Of a DNA stretch of 64,000 nucleotides, positions 1 to 7,355 are shown one piece after another (positions within the stretch are counted from its first letter, which is position 1; the number at the start of each line of letters is the position of its first letter). The notes beneath the pieces are model-generated. The model was not told the origin of the DNA, searched no databases, and saw only the letters and a program-made list of their open reading frames with translations. Origin of the DNA: a virus; the IMG/VR virus record IMGVR_UViG_3300024261_000006, positions 1 to 64,000 of that record; one strand, given 5' to 3'. Made by a program: the position numbers and the translations under genes.

Positions 1-642
1 TAAGCCTTCGCCGTGTTCTTTAAGCATTTTAAAGTCAATACGTGGGTATCGATAAAATCCATCTTTGTAAGACTTCTTTACTAAAACAAATAGGTTATTA
101 AGTCCTTTTCTATTTCTTGCTGTGACTACTAAGTGATAGCGACGTTTCCATTCATCTTTAAGAATATCAATCTTTTTGGATTCATCTTCATCCTCTATAA
201 CAAGACCACCGCTTTCATCATCAGCATCAATGATGATTTCTTCATTAGACTTCTTTTCTGCAGCAGCAGCAGTTTTTGCATCTTTAATTGCTTGTCGGTG
301 TGCTGTGTAGTCATTAGTCCATTGATCTAGTGAAGGAACGAAGTAGAATTCGACGCCGTAGATTTGTCTAAACTTTTTCCCAGCCTTTTGCATTTTGACA
401 GCGTGTGAATGCGCGTGAGCAAGACCGTTGCCATTGCCGTGGTCTGTTAGTGCCCAAGCATCCATACCTTGTGATTCAGAAAGTACGAAGTCTATATGAT
501 CTGATGGGTAACCTAATCCATCAAACGTAGATATCTACGAGAAGGTTGAATGCGAATGCAAGCTAACAAATCTGTTAGGTGTAAGCAGTTCAAGTTCAAC
601 CTTCTCTAGATACCTCCTTTCCGTATTAAATGTATTATTCAT
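1..642 (-). CDS. dnaE: DNA polymerase III alpha subunit, PHP-domain N-terminus (partial, interrupted by in-frame TAG)
   Basis: This is the N-terminal part of a family-C replicative polymerase; the rest lies beyond base 1. From ATG 642 (AAGGA five bases upstream) it reads 35 codons ending in LHSHSTFS, hits TAG at 537-535, then continues in the same frame as TFDGLGYPSDHI, WALTDHGNGNGLAHAH and IYGVEFYFVP. These are the conserved PHP metal-binding segments at the start of DnaE. The family pattern H-x-H-S-x-[YF]-S-x-[LF]-D-G would be perfect if nine bases were removed. An acidic insertion (IIIDADDESGG) follows. The next in-frame ATG after the stop would lose the first metal motif. Family assignment is solid; whether a full-length protein is made is unknown. 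Confidence 0.88.
526..539. repeat. 14-bp perfect palindrome containing the in-frame TAG of dnaE
   Basis: CGTAGATATCTACG is its own reverse complement. It lies exactly at the interruption of the PHP motif; excising nine bases here restores an uninterrupted, canonical dnaE frame. It adjoins an imperfect inverted repeat with arms at about 533-550 and 595-611 (core GAGAAGGTTGAA / TTCAACCTTCTC). The extra bases extend the pairing of those arms, as expected from a quasi-palindrome template-switch mutation or a fold-back error in assembly. Confidence 0.85.
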
Positions 643-677
643 TTTATTCCTTATAGTTTATGTTTAATTTGTGTTTT

Positions 678-708
678 ATTATATTTAATTAATATTTAAT
701 TTACACGT
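678..708 (-). promoter_or_regulatory. Phage promoter upstream of dnaE (GTGTAA-N17-TATAAT)
   Basis: On the minus strand ACGTGTAA (708-701) is followed, 17 bases later, by TATAAT (683-678), about 36 bases before the dnaE start at 642. The same ACGTGTAAATT and identical spacing occur at 10484-10514 and 25509-25539. The shared 11-mer plus fixed spacing argues against chance, even in AT-rich DNA. Confidence 0.75.
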
Positions 709-731
709 ATTGTAATTACTAAGGATCATAA

Positions 732-884
732 ATGAACAATCTGAATAGGAAAGAGTTTAAAGTGTTATTATTAGAGTGGAATAAATGTACTATCAATGAA
801 AGAGATTTTAAATCGCTAAATATTCCTGGGTGGTCTGAGGTTTCTGATGAGCAGGAAGAAATAGTAAAATGTCTTACAATATAA
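732..884 (+). CDS. Small hypothetical protein (50 aa)
   Basis: A short ORF starts at ATG 732 behind AAGGA (seven bases of spacing) and ends with TAA at 882-884, overlapping the start of the next gene by 16 bases. It begins MNNLNRKEFKVLLLEWN and contains FKSLNIPGWSEVSDE, with no recognisable domain or membrane segment. The clear ribosome-binding site and tight coupling to the downstream fibre-like gene suggest it is translated as the first gene of this plus-strand operon. No function can be assigned. Confidence 0.55.
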   Translation: MNNLNRKEFKVLLLEWNKCTINERDFKSLNIPGWSEVSDEQEEIVKCLTI

Positions 885-1330
885 ACCTTACAGACGTAGC
901 AGAAAGTTTGCTATGTGAATTTAAATTAGGAAGTGATTTTTCTATTACTTCAACTTCATCTTTTAGTGATACTGTGCCAATTAATAGTATGTCAGGAGAT
1001 GATGCTATAACTTTATCAGGCAATGTAATAACGTTGCCGTCAGGATATGAATTTATAGTTAGATTTTTCCTAGGGATCGAAAGAACTTCAACTAGCACTT
1101 ATGTATACACAAAACTACACTATTCAGACGGATCTACTATTGAAAACACTACGACAGCAAAAATTAACGGAACAAATGGTAATTCATCTTCAATAGAGGA
1201 ATCTAGTTCTGTAATTGATACTTTAGATGGCAGTAAAAGTATAATTATAAAAGCTAATAAAAGCACATCCGATGTTACAAAAATAATTGATAGTCTTTCT
1301 TACGGAATAATTCTAGGATTTAAAAAATGA
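869..1330 (+). CDS. Small beta-rich virion/fibre-like protein
   Basis: This 153-residue protein is rich in Ser, Thr, Asn and beta-branched residues, with no signal peptide or cysteine motif. It starts MSYNINL, the same M-S/T-Y opening used by a dozen similar-sized proteins in this window. Such composition and size fit a small beta-sandwich structural or adhesin subunit. It is the first of three overlapping plus-strand genes (ATGA overlap with the next). Unlike the later cassette proteins, no clear family motif is visible, so the virion assignment is inferred from context and composition. Confidence 0.5.
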   Translation: MSYNINLTDVAESLLCEFKLGSDFSITSTSSFSDTVPINSMSGDDAITLSGNVITLPSGYEFIVRFFLGIERTSTSTYVYTKLHYSDGSTIENTTTAKINGTNGNSSSIEESSSVIDTLDGSKSIIIKANKSTSDVTKIIDSLSYGIILGFKK

Positions 1331-1758
1331 CGTATACAATTAACAACAAGTATTTTGGCCAATTAAATGGAAGCAATAGCACAAGAATTTTAGCTGGCGC
1401 TGACGGGACTGCATCTGGAATAAAAGGTGTCCTTACAAAGCAAGAAGATTATGACTGGATAACTGCAAACGGAAGTAACAATGAATTTACGTTAAGTAAT
1501 GAATCTATTATATTTGGTTATATTGCTTCATCTAACTCAAGCAGTGATTTCTATCATAAGTATAAAGCTGTAGGTACAAGCATGCCAATATCACATGCAG
1601 CAATGACAAATGCTGAAACCGCTGGCACTTACGGAAAAGTTGATGAAGACATACTTGCTGTTTGTAGTGGAACGTTTAGCGTAGAAGTAATAGGCAAGTA
1701 TAATACTGGATGGTTCTGTGAAGATGAATCAAAAATTTTCGTACTAAGGAATAAATAA
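1327..1758 (+). CDS. Small beta-rich virion/fibre-like protein
   Basis: The 143-residue product starts MTYTINNKYFGQL and overlaps the previous stop by four bases (ATGA), so it is translationally coupled. It is Gly/Ser/Asn-rich in the first half. The second half, with VDEDILAVCSGTFSVEVIGKY, looks like alternating beta strands. It resembles its neighbours in size, start sequence and arrangement but not in obvious sequence motifs. A structural role (tail-fibre tip or surface subunit) is plausible; no database family can be named from sight. Confidence 0.5.
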   Translation: MTYTINNKYFGQLNGSNSTRILAGADGTASGIKGVLTKQEDYDWITANGSNNEFTLSNESIIFGYIASSNSSSDFYHKYKAVGTSMPISHAAMTNAETAGTYGKVDEDILAVCSGTFSVEVIGKYNTGWFCEDESKIFVLRNK

Positions 1759-2277
1759 ATGACGTATTTATCAAAGTTATATCCTGATTTAAAAGTTGGA
1801 TCTATATCATTAGACACTAGTGGCGTAACTATTTCTCAATCTTCACCAAAAGTAACAATACCGTCTATTGACTGGGGAACGTCAACATCAGGATCAGCTG
1901 TAGTAAGTAGTAATGATATAGTTTTAGCAGCAAATAAAAAGTATATCTTACAAGCTACTCTAAGCTCGAGCACAGGATTTACTTCAGCAAAATGGTCAAG
2001 TGATAGAAAATTTAGATGGTACGATGAAACTAATTCTAGTTGGCTAGGAAAGCTAGGTGTTCAAGCTGATTATTACGAAGCTTATTTAAATAACGAGTTA
2101 TATAGATGTGATGAAGCTGCTAGAGCAATAGTTATAAACGGAAATATCACAAGATCTGTAAGTTTAAATTATTCAGGTACAACAAATCAGTCGTATACTG
2201 TTGGTGATAGATATACAACTAGTGTATACGGATATTTTACAGCTTACGGTAGATTAGAGATATGGGAAATTGGCTAA
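1759..2277 (+). CDS. Beta-rich virion protein, possibly C1q/jelly-roll-like
   Basis: A 172-residue protein starts with ATG immediately after the preceding TAA. The segment NKKYILQATLSSS, then a Trp-rich region (KFRWYDETNSSWLG) and a C-terminal GYFTAYGRLEIWEIG form the alternating pattern seen in C1q/TNF-like trimeric jelly-roll domains, often used at phage fibre tips. This similarity is by eye only. It closes the plus-strand cluster; the convergent vWA gene ends nine bases further on. No terminator hairpin is seen between them. Confidence 0.5.
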   Translation: MTYLSKLYPDLKVGSISLDTSGVTISQSSPKVTIPSIDWGTSTSGSAVVSSNDIVLAANKKYILQATLSSSTGFTSAKWSSDRKFRWYDETNSSWLGKLGVQADYYEAYLNNELYRCDEAARAIVINGNITRSVSLNYSGTTNQSYTVGDRYTTSVYGYFTAYGRLEIWEIG

Positions 2278-2285
2278 TAAACGGA

Positions 2286-3491
2286 CTAGTTAATGACTTC
2301 AACTAAAGGTTTCCCCCACCTTATTGTTATATTATCGTTATTGTTTATTATCTGTTCACATATATTTAAAGGCGGCACATCATAAAACTTAATTGCTTTA
2401 TTGCTCCTGTCATGCACGTAGTCTACGTTTTCTTCTAGAGGGTCAATACCATTAAACACATAGATAATATCTTCTGTTGCAACTGGGCCTATTCTGCACA
2501 TTATCTCTTTTATTATAGCGCTAAATGCTAATGTAGTTTCATTTGCAGATATTTCATATGAAAAATCATTATGATCTTGACTTAGTGAGTTACCACTTAA
2601 AGAATCTAAAATAGAAGTATTTGCATTGTCAACCCCTAACGAAAATATTGTTATACATGGGTTCAATGATGTCGAGTATATGCAGTGATCTGAATTGATC
2701 GATCTGACTCTATTATTGACAATATTCATAGAGTCAGCTGCTCCTTCATTTGGACTACCATCTGACACTAGGACTATATAGTATACTTCATGACTAGTTT
2801 GTGATATTAAAGAAAGTGCTCTTTGAATAGGTCTTATAAAGTTTGTTCCACCTCCTGCTACATTTCTACTAACGATAGACCTAGCAGTTTGATCGTGGTC
2901 AAAACCTTTTGAAATACTTGATGCTTCAATAACGTTATCGTTATATGTTAAAACAGCGTAGTTTAGATCATAATTTGCGTCTATAAAACTGTTAACTGCA
3001 GATTTTAACTGCAATATTCTATTGCCCTGCATAGATCCAGAATAATCAAGAAGAAAAACAACTGCTGCATCAATTCTTTCTACATCATGAACTTCTTCGT
3101 TTACTTTAACCCTTACAGACTTTTCAACAAATCTAGCTCCTGGGTTATATCTTGATGTTACAACTAATTCTCTATAACAACTATTTTCATCTTCACATAT
3201 TAATCCATTGTCAACACATGAGAAGTCAGTATCTTCAGATATTAAATTGTTTCCTCTTAGATTACAAGATGAATTATTTGAGTTCAAACAAGATTCAGTT
3301 ATATTATTTGTATAAATAATATTGTTTCCAACTGAATGTCCACAAGCATCTAGCGCTTGCTTTTCGTGTAAAGTATTTTTTGAAATTACACCAAATCTTA
3401 TTATAAAAAAAGAAATAGCAGCTAATACACCTGCAAGCAAGCATGTTATTAAAGAAGAAAACGCTTTATTATTTTTTTTGTATTTTTTCAT
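2286..3491 (-). CDS. TadG-like membrane-anchored von Willebrand factor A (vWA) domain protein
   Basis: This 401-residue protein has a basic N-terminus and one hydrophobic segment (about 11-32, SLITCLLAGVLAAISFFI). An Asn/Cys-rich region (50-105) follows, then a vWA domain (about 140-345). The metal-ion-dependent adhesion site is complete: D149-Y-S151-G-S153, T216 in GGGTNF and D244 in VSDGSPNEG. The N-terminal KQALDACGHSVGN after the membrane helix recalls the QxALDAAALA motif of TadG-type Flp pilus proteins. Such a protein is unusual in a phage. It stands alone on the minus strand beside the fibre-like cassette. A surface adhesion or host-derived role is inferred. Confidence 0.75.
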   Translation of the reverse strand: MKKYKKNNKAFSSLITCLLAGVLAAISFFIIRFGVISKNTLHEKQALDACGHSVGNNIIYTNNITESCLNSNNSSCNLRGNNLISEDTDFSCVDNGLICEDENSCYRELVVTSRYNPGARFVEKSVRVKVNEEVHDVERIDAAVVFLLDYSGSMQGNRILQLKSAVNSFIDANYDLNYAVLTYNDNVIEASSISKGFDHDQTARSIVSRNVAGGGTNFIRPIQRALSLISQTSHEVYYIVLVSDGSPNEGAADSMNIVNNRVRSINSDHCIYSTSLNPCITIFSLGVDNANTSILDSLSGNSLSQDHNDFSYEISANETTLAFSAIIKEIMCRIGPVATEDIIYVFNGIDPLEENVDYVHDRSNKAIKFYDVPPLNICEQIINNNDNITIRWGKPLVEVIN

Positions 3492-3521
3492 AATAGAAAT
3501 TATATCATATTATATTAGAAT

Positions 3522-4007
3522 TTATATAGAATATACTAAAAGGTTTGTATCACAAAATTTATCATTTGCTCCAGCACCATCCCAGACTTTTATTTTATGG
3601 AAATCAAGACTTCTATTCGAATTATGAGAACCTATCCTGATTCTAAGCTGCTTTTCTCCAGACCAAGAAGGCAAAACAAATCTCCAAGCTATATAATATC
3701 TGTTGAGCTGACCCGTGATTCCGCCGACACCTATGTTTTTTTTGTATTTCGCATTGATTTCTGTCCAGTTAGTATTTCCAGCGTCAGCATGCTCTAGATG
3801 GCAACATACGAAGGGATAGCCAGAATTTTCGGCGTAAAAGCTTATTTCATAAACTACCTTTTCAGAGTCAGGAAAAGGTGTATATGAAATTTCTGAACCT
3901 GTCAAAGTAATCAACGTATTTCCAGAGTTACTTGAAGATTGCATTGAAGTATGTGTAGTTTTTAAGTACTGTATACTTTTTAAGTCACCTGGGATCATAT
4001 AGGTCAT
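3522..4007 (-). CDS. Fibre-like cassette protein A, copy 2
   Basis: I place the start at MTYMIPG (ATG 4007, GGAG eight bases upstream) instead of the longer reading from 4025, because MTY matches its paralogues and the SD is well spaced. It shares with the protein at 5021-5500 GSEISYTP, V-x-YEI-x-FY-x-E, W-x-x-INAKY, PSW-[ST]-G, WDGAG and a C-terminal LLVYS[IV]. These are family A of a three-gene cassette. The fold is probably a beta-sandwich; the role (receptor binding or surface decoration) is inferred from phage context. Confidence 0.65.
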   Translation of the reverse strand: MTYMIPGDLKSIQYLKTTHTSMQSSSNSGNTLITLTGSEISYTPFPDSEKVVYEISFYAENSGYPFVCCHLEHADAGNTNWTEINAKYKKNIGVGGITGQLNRYYIAWRFVLPSWSGEKQLRIRIGSHNSNRSLDFHKIKVWDGAGANDKFCDTNLLVYSI

Positions 4008-4008
4008 T

Positions 4009-4500
4009 TTATATCTCCATAACACTTAAAGTTGTGTTAAAATAAAACTCAGAAGAGCTATTGCCATCAAACTGGTATCCTCTGTGAAGATTTGCTCTAT
4101 TTGTTGTTGAATAAGATCTAGCGACCAATCGCAAGTATTCGTTGTTTATATTTTCTAATATAAACATAGGCGAAAAAGTACTATAAAAATAGTCTCTACT
4201 TTCTTCTGTATCACCTGAAGCGTTAAATTGACTGCCGTCTATGTCCTCTATGTTAGACGAAAAATCATCATTGCTTTTTTGCAATTTAATATGAATCAAA
4301 GGTTTATCATAATTACCATTTGAACCAAATGTGTATATTGTAGAAAGATAAAAATTAAATTTATAAAGAACGCTCTTGCTAGCAACTGTATTAACTTGAC
4401 ATCTAGAACCAGTTATTTCTGTATATGTCGTTGATATTGTTTGAACAGATGGAGCATCAGAATTTTGTAGTAAAAAAAACTTTTTTATATTATAAGTCAT
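4009..4500 (-). CDS. Fibre-like cassette protein B, copy 2
   Basis: This 163-residue protein pairs with the one at 5502-5981. Both have TY-x-EITGSR near residue 27-33, NTV followed by [LV]Y[KR]F, then HIKLQKS-x-D-x-FSSNI and LRLV-x-RAYS-like segments. It lies one base from the upstream stop at 4502 and its stop is one base from the family A start, so the three genes form one translational unit. No enzyme motif is present. It is likely a beta-rich structural subunit. Confidence 0.65.
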   Translation of the reverse strand: MTYNIKKFFLLQNSDAPSVQTISTTYTEITGSRCQVNTVASKSVLYKFNFYLSTIYTFGSNGNYDKPLIHIKLQKSNDDFSSNIEDIDGSQFNASGDTEESRDYFYSTFSPMFILENINNEYLRLVARSYSTTNRANLHRGYQFDGNSSSEFYFNTTLSVMEI

Positions 4501-4501
4501 A

Positions 4502-4984
4502 TTAGTTTACCGAATATATTGTAACATGGGGACATGATCCAACTCCTTCTGAGTATTCAACATTATAAGATCTGCCAATTGTAAATTCTGTAGTGGTGTT
4601 ATAAGATCTTCCTGCTAGCCTTATTTTTCTTGAACCTGACCATGTGGGTATTGAAAATACCCACATGTAGTTTGACCAAACATGGTCTGTAATAGAAGAC
4701 CATGAGCCGCACATTAGCTTAGTGCCATCAAAATCAGACCATGAAGAGCCACCATCAGTTGAATATTGAAGCCTAGAACAAGTGTATGACCCTGTGCCGT
4801 CAGGATTCCATGAAGTTTGTAAATTACATTCATAAATGACTTTACTAGAACCAACTGTGGGTGTATAAGTAACTTCTGTTCCAGGGTAATACTCTATTGT
4901 TGTTGAAACTGCTTCTTTTGTGAAAGCAGTGTCAACATTGTGAACAAAATTAGAAAAATTTATTGCATCTACTAAATAACTCAT
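4502..4984 (-). CDS. Fibre-like cassette protein C, copy 2
   Basis: This 160-residue protein is the first gene of the downstream cassette. It shares with 5978-6463 the segments YSTDGGSSWS (YSADGGSSWS in copy 1), GSRKIR-[LI]-AGRS, T-[IV]-GR and a PHV-[TS]-IYSV end. The common core with families A and B (a Y-T-P strand, V-x-YE, and a W-S-G-x-[RK]-x-[IL]-R-[IL] strand) shows all three families descend from one ancestor. About 36 AT-rich bases separate it from the first cassette. Confidence 0.65.
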   Translation of the reverse strand: MSYLVDAINFSNFVHNVDTAFTKEAVSTTIEYYPGTEVTYTPTVGSSKVIYECNLQTSWNPDGTGSYTCSRLQYSTDGGSSWSDFDGTKLMCGSWSSITDHVWSNYMWVFSIPTWSGSRKIRLAGRSYNTTTEFTIGRSYNVEYSEGVGSCPHVTIYSVN

Positions 4985-5020
4985 GTAATCCTTTCTTTTT
5001 TTATTTAAATATAAATATGC

Positions 5021-5500
5021 TCAAACAGAATATACTAATAAGCTTGTATTGCAGAATCTGTCTGTAACAGATCCAGCGCCGTCCCAATCTGTAATTGCGT
5101 GATAGTTGGCGTCATAATTAGCTATATGTGAAGCTGACCTGAGCCTTAAGTCTCTAGATCCCGTCCAAGAAGGAATTATAAATCTATAATACAGGTAATC
5201 TCTCAAGTATGATCCAGCAGGACTCGAACCAAAATTTCTTCCATACTTAGCATTTATAGCAGACCAGCTGCCAGTGTTATGCTCTAATACAATGTTTTGA
5301 AAACAAGACTTGTTTAAGGCTTCTACATAAAATCCTATTTCATATATTACATTGCTTGCACTTGCATCAGGAGTATAAGATATTTCTGATCCATTAATAG
5401 TTACCCATGAGTTTGAACTAGTAGACGTGGTTTGTGCTGAAGTGTTTTCTGTTACTACTGCTTGTGTGTTTTTTCCCCAACGTGTATTTACATAAGTCAT
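5021..5500 (-). CDS. Fibre-like cassette protein A, copy 1
   Basis: This 159-residue product is family A of the first cassette copy. Diagnostic segments are GSEISYTPD, VIYEIGFYVE, WSAINAKYGRN, RFIIPSWTGS, ITDWDGAG and the end LLVYSV, all mirrored at 3522-4007. N-termini of the two copies are much less alike than the cores, as expected if the N-terminus is specialised for attachment to different partners. It is separated by one base from family B upstream. Function is inferred only. Confidence 0.65.
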   Translation of the reverse strand: MTYVNTRWGKNTQAVVTENTSAQTTSTSSNSWVTINGSEISYTPDASASNVIYEIGFYVEALNKSCFQNIVLEHNTGSWSAINAKYGRNFGSSPAGSYLRDYLYYRFIIPSWTGSRDLRLRSASHIANYDANYHAITDWDGAGSVTDRFCNTSLLVYSV

Positions 5501-5501
5501 T

Positions 5502-5981
5502 TTATACCTCGAAAATAATCAAAGAAGTGTCAGTATAGTTTGTCTCAGCGACGCCATCAAAATAATCAGATTGATGTAACTGTGGTTCTAGAGAGCTAGA
5601 ATAAGCTCTGCATACTAGTCTTAACTCATAAGCACCATCAAGACCATTAATTACAAAAAACGCTGTGTTATATCTATAAAGATGATCAACAGCTGATGTC
5701 AGATCTGAGGCTATGTTGTAATTTGCACCCTCTACATCAGTAATATTGCTCGAGAAACTATCTGTGCTTTTTTGAAGCTTTATATGCAAAAACCATTTTG
5801 AGCCTGTAGTTCCATCTATTTGTATATTATATCCAAACCTGTATACTATTTTACTATTAGAATCTACTGTATTTATAGAACCTCTAGATCCTGTTATCTC
5901 AACATAAGTGTCATTTATTGATTGTTTTGCAGGTGAAGAATTCTTCTTAATGTTGACTTGCTTTTTATTCATATATGTCAT
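5502..5981 (-). CDS. Fibre-like cassette protein B, copy 1
   Basis: Family B of the first cassette, 159 residues. TYVEITGSRGSINTV, IVYRFGYNIQ and HIKLQKSTDSFSSNITD match the paralogue at 4009-4500. Its start overlaps the stop of the upstream C gene by four bases, giving strong coupling. It ends ETNYTDTSLIIFEV, like the other copy's LSVMEI end. It is beta-rich, lacks cysteine clusters and has no export signal, consistent with a cytoplasmically assembled virion part. Confidence 0.65.
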   Translation of the reverse strand: MTYMNKKQVNIKKNSSPAKQSINDTYVEITGSRGSINTVDSNSKIVYRFGYNIQIDGTTGSKWFLHIKLQKSTDSFSSNITDVEGANYNIASDLTSAVDHLYRYNTAFFVINGLDGAYELRLVCRAYSSSLEPQLHQSDYFDGVAETNYTDTSLIIFEV

Positions 5982-6463
5982 AACGTCACCGAATATATTG
6001 ATACGTGTGGAGGTGCTGCAGCGCCCTCAGCACTGTGAGCATAATATTGTCTTCCTACAGTAAAATCCTGAAATGTGGTGTGAGATCTTCCTGCAATTCT
6101 TATTTTTCTCGAGCCAGACCATGAGTCCAATATAAAAGTATAATTTATATTCATCCAGTCATGATCTTGAATACTGCTAAATGTACCTTCAAGTATTTTA
6201 GTACCACTAATTGTTGACCAACTTGAGCCGCCATCAGCTGAATACTGAACTCTAGTACATAGATACGATCCTTGAGGATCTGGATCCCAAGAAACTGTAA
6301 AGTTAACCTCATAAACAACACTTTCAGCGTTTTCAAAAGGTGTATATTCTATTGCTGTACCACTGTACGCAACTAAGGATGTAGTTATTACTTGCTTAGT
6401 AAAGTCTGTTGTATTTACTAAAAATTCTTGTTTATTTACAGAACTTGATCTAATGTATGACAT
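5978..6463 (-). CDS. Fibre-like cassette protein C, copy 1
   Basis: First gene of the minus-strand cassette array, 161 residues. It shares YSADGGSSWS, WSGSRKIRIAGRSHTT, TVGRQYY and PHVSIYSV with the protein at 4502-4984. Upstream, between 6464 and 6527, is an AT-only inverted repeat (AATAAAAAT / ATTTTTATT) separating it from the nuclease gene. A weak AGAAAG precedes the ATG. Same inferred role as the other cassette members. Confidence 0.65.
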   Translation of the reverse strand: MSYIRSSSVNKQEFLVNTTDFTKQVITTSLVAYSGTAIEYTPFENAESVVYEVNFTVSWDPDPQGSYLCTRVQYSADGGSSWSTISGTKILEGTFSSIQDHDWMNINYTFILDSWSGSRKIRIAGRSHTTFQDFTVGRQYYAHSAEGAAAPPHVSIYSVTL

Positions 6464-6527
6464 GTTTAACTTTCTAGTATTTAAATAAAAATAGAATTCA
6501 TTTTTATTCTATAGTAATTATAATGTG

Positions 6528-7292
6528 TCAATGTTTTTTAAGATATATAAGGTGTCTTGTTCCATTGTAATTTTTGTTTTCAATGTTTTCAATAAGCCAG
6601 TAGTGATTGCTCTGCTTTATTTGTGTATAAAACTCATGCATTAATAATACATCAATATTGACACCATCAATTTTTAACAAGTCAGCAGCTAGCAAATTTG
6701 AATTAAACTTTCTATCTCTTCTTATTGCTTTTAACTCTACGTACCTGTCTTCATCTGGGTGGTAGAAGTCTGGTGTATAGTGCTTTTCCCTTCCTTCATA
6801 TTGAACTGTAAATGTTTTGTGTTCATAAATGTAAGGTTTATTTGTAAACTCACACCATCTTGCATAGTCAGCTTCTAGAGAAGATTTGAAAAAATAGTTT
6901 TTTGGTAAATCATATCTAAATCCCATTCTTCCATTAGAAGGTATTTCTTTTAAGCCACTACTTTGTGCTTTATTTTGACATTCTTTTCCGCAATACTTAG
7001 TAATATTGGTCTCAGGCTTTTCGTAATCTTTACCACAAAATTGACAATTTAAGCTAACTCTCTTTATTTTGTTTTCTTTAATGTAGCATTCTCTTTTACA
7101 ATAAACTTGGTTTCTATTTGTTTCAAATAAAGTTTTGCAGCTTAAACACTCTTTTTTCTCTCTTTTCTTGCTTGAATCATCTTTGCAATTTCTAGAACAA
7201 AACTTAGAATTTAAAGATTTAGACATATGCTTTTTATATTTTATTTTGCAATGACTACATGTTAGTTCTACTAAAGTCGTCTTTCTTGGCAT
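6528..7292 (-). CDS. Zinc-finger PD-(D/E)XK endonuclease (homing-type candidate)
   Basis: The first ~110 residues carry repeated Cys-pair knuckles (CSHC...FCSRNC, CLSC...YCKREC, CQFCG...YCGKEC). The C-terminal half contains a nuclease core: FKSSLEADYARWCEF, then YTPDFYHPDEDRYVELKAI, giving the D...E-x-K metal-binding motif, plus a later KFNSNLLAADLL helix. Zinc knuckles joined to a PD-(D/E)XK domain are typical of free-standing phage homing or Vsr-like nucleases. AAAAGGAG precedes the start. It sits between the fibre cassettes and the epimerase, so it could promote exchange of this variable region. Confidence 0.75.
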   Translation of the reverse strand: MPRKTTLVELTCSHCKIKYKKHMSKSLNSKFCSRNCKDDSSKKREKKECLSCKTLFETNRNQVYCKRECYIKENKIKRVSLNCQFCGKDYEKPETNITKYCGKECQNKAQSSGLKEIPSNGRMGFRYDLPKNYFFKSSLEADYARWCEFTNKPYIYEHKTFTVQYEGREKHYTPDFYHPDEDRYVELKAIRRDRKFNSNLLAADLLKIDGVNIDVLLMHEFYTQIKQSNHYWLIENIENKNYNGTRHLIYLKKH

Positions 7293-7355
7293 AATAGATA
7301 CTCCTTTTTATAGTAACTATTATACGATGCAGAAAGTTATACAAGCAAAGAACTA

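Larger units (their letters stand above)
3522..6463 (-). repeat. Tandem duplication of a three-gene (C-B-A) fibre-like cassette
   Basis: The order C (5978-6463), B (5502-5981), A (5021-5500) is repeated as C (4502-4984), B (4009-4500), A (3522-4007). Each gene resembles its counterpart one cassette away far more than its immediate neighbours, so an A-B-C block arose first and was then duplicated as a unit. Copies have diverged extensively, so the duplication is old or under diversifying selection. Confidence 0.8.

Noticed and set aside
535-537. Reassignment of TAG to an amino acid
   Set aside because: TAG is used as the natural stop of the genes at 11581 and 42209, followed by no meaningful extension.
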